Assembly: GCA_038230775.1 (NCBI GenBank)
Contig: JBBRMQ010000020.1
Location: 1-30,382 of the forward strand
Direction: 5' to 3'
Origin: JBBRMQ01 sp038230775
Lineage (GTDB): Bacteria; Acidobacteriota; Thermoanaerobaculia; Gp7-AA8
DNA length: 30,382 nt
This document shows, piece by piece, positions 30,345 to 30,382 of this stretch. The notes beneath the pieces are model-generated. The model saw only the letters and a program-made list of their open reading frames with translations, searched no databases and was not told where the DNA came from. Numbering within the stretch: the stretch's first letter is position 1; each line of letters starts with the position of its first letter. The position numbers and the translations under genes are program-made.

Positions 30345-30382
30345 GCCGAGCGTCGGGCGGGAGGAAAAGGGAGTACGCGAGA

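Overview
The window is a GC-rich, densely packed stretch of bacterial chromosome. It holds a partial smc, an hrcA-grpE-dnaK-dnaJ heat-shock cluster with a CIRCE operator, and a transmembrane Ser/Thr kinase with a PD40-type propeller. It also holds a secreted S9 peptidase and many short palindromic repeats. That mix suits Acidobacteriota or a nearby soil or sediment lineage. The assignment is an inference, because no rRNA or tRNA gene is present.

Layout. (1) 2-5760: the 3' part of smc converges on a PAP2 phosphatase and a PMT-type glycosyltransferase, which overlap each other on the minus strand. (2) 5760-10000: a DUF465 protein with a strong ribosome binding site and terminator is followed by a tight plus-strand run. 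The run is pssA, a catalytically degenerate aspartate-semialdehyde-dehydrogenase paralogue, a membrane glycosyltransferase-like protein and a Bcp peroxiredoxin. (3) 10073-12276: two divergent exported proteins, one a putative HExxH zinc protease. (4) 12453-19413: a minus-strand run of hrcA, grpE, dnaK, dnaJ, prmA and a class I/II aminotransferase, read from a CIRCE-controlled promoter. (5) 19436-23692: a SurA-like chaperone without a PPIase domain, the kinase and a TauE/SafE permease. (6) 23999-28204: an S9 peptidase and a polar amino acid ABC importer with solute-binding and permease domains in one chain. (7) 28226-30274: a Nudix-like protein, an RNase Z-like metallo-hydrolase and a DUF421 membrane protein.

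The most striking property is invasion by several families of short palindromic elements, often inside or at the edges of genes. One lies in frame in the SMC hinge. One lies in each glycosyltransferase-like protein. One supplies the end of the ABC ATPase. One appears to supply the stop region of the Nudix gene and the signal peptide of the metallo-hydrolase. Short repeat-like sequence also forms the linker of the ABC importer and perhaps the leader of the SurA-like protein.

A second property is that several genes have a TANNAT-type -10 box only 8-9 nt before the start codon. This suggests leaderless transcripts, including a divergent pair whose -10 boxes overlap. I saw no CRISPR array, prophage, transposase, toxin-antitoxin pair or defence island. 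I do not claim a complete new system; the repeat domestication and the degenerate Asd paralogue are the best leads.
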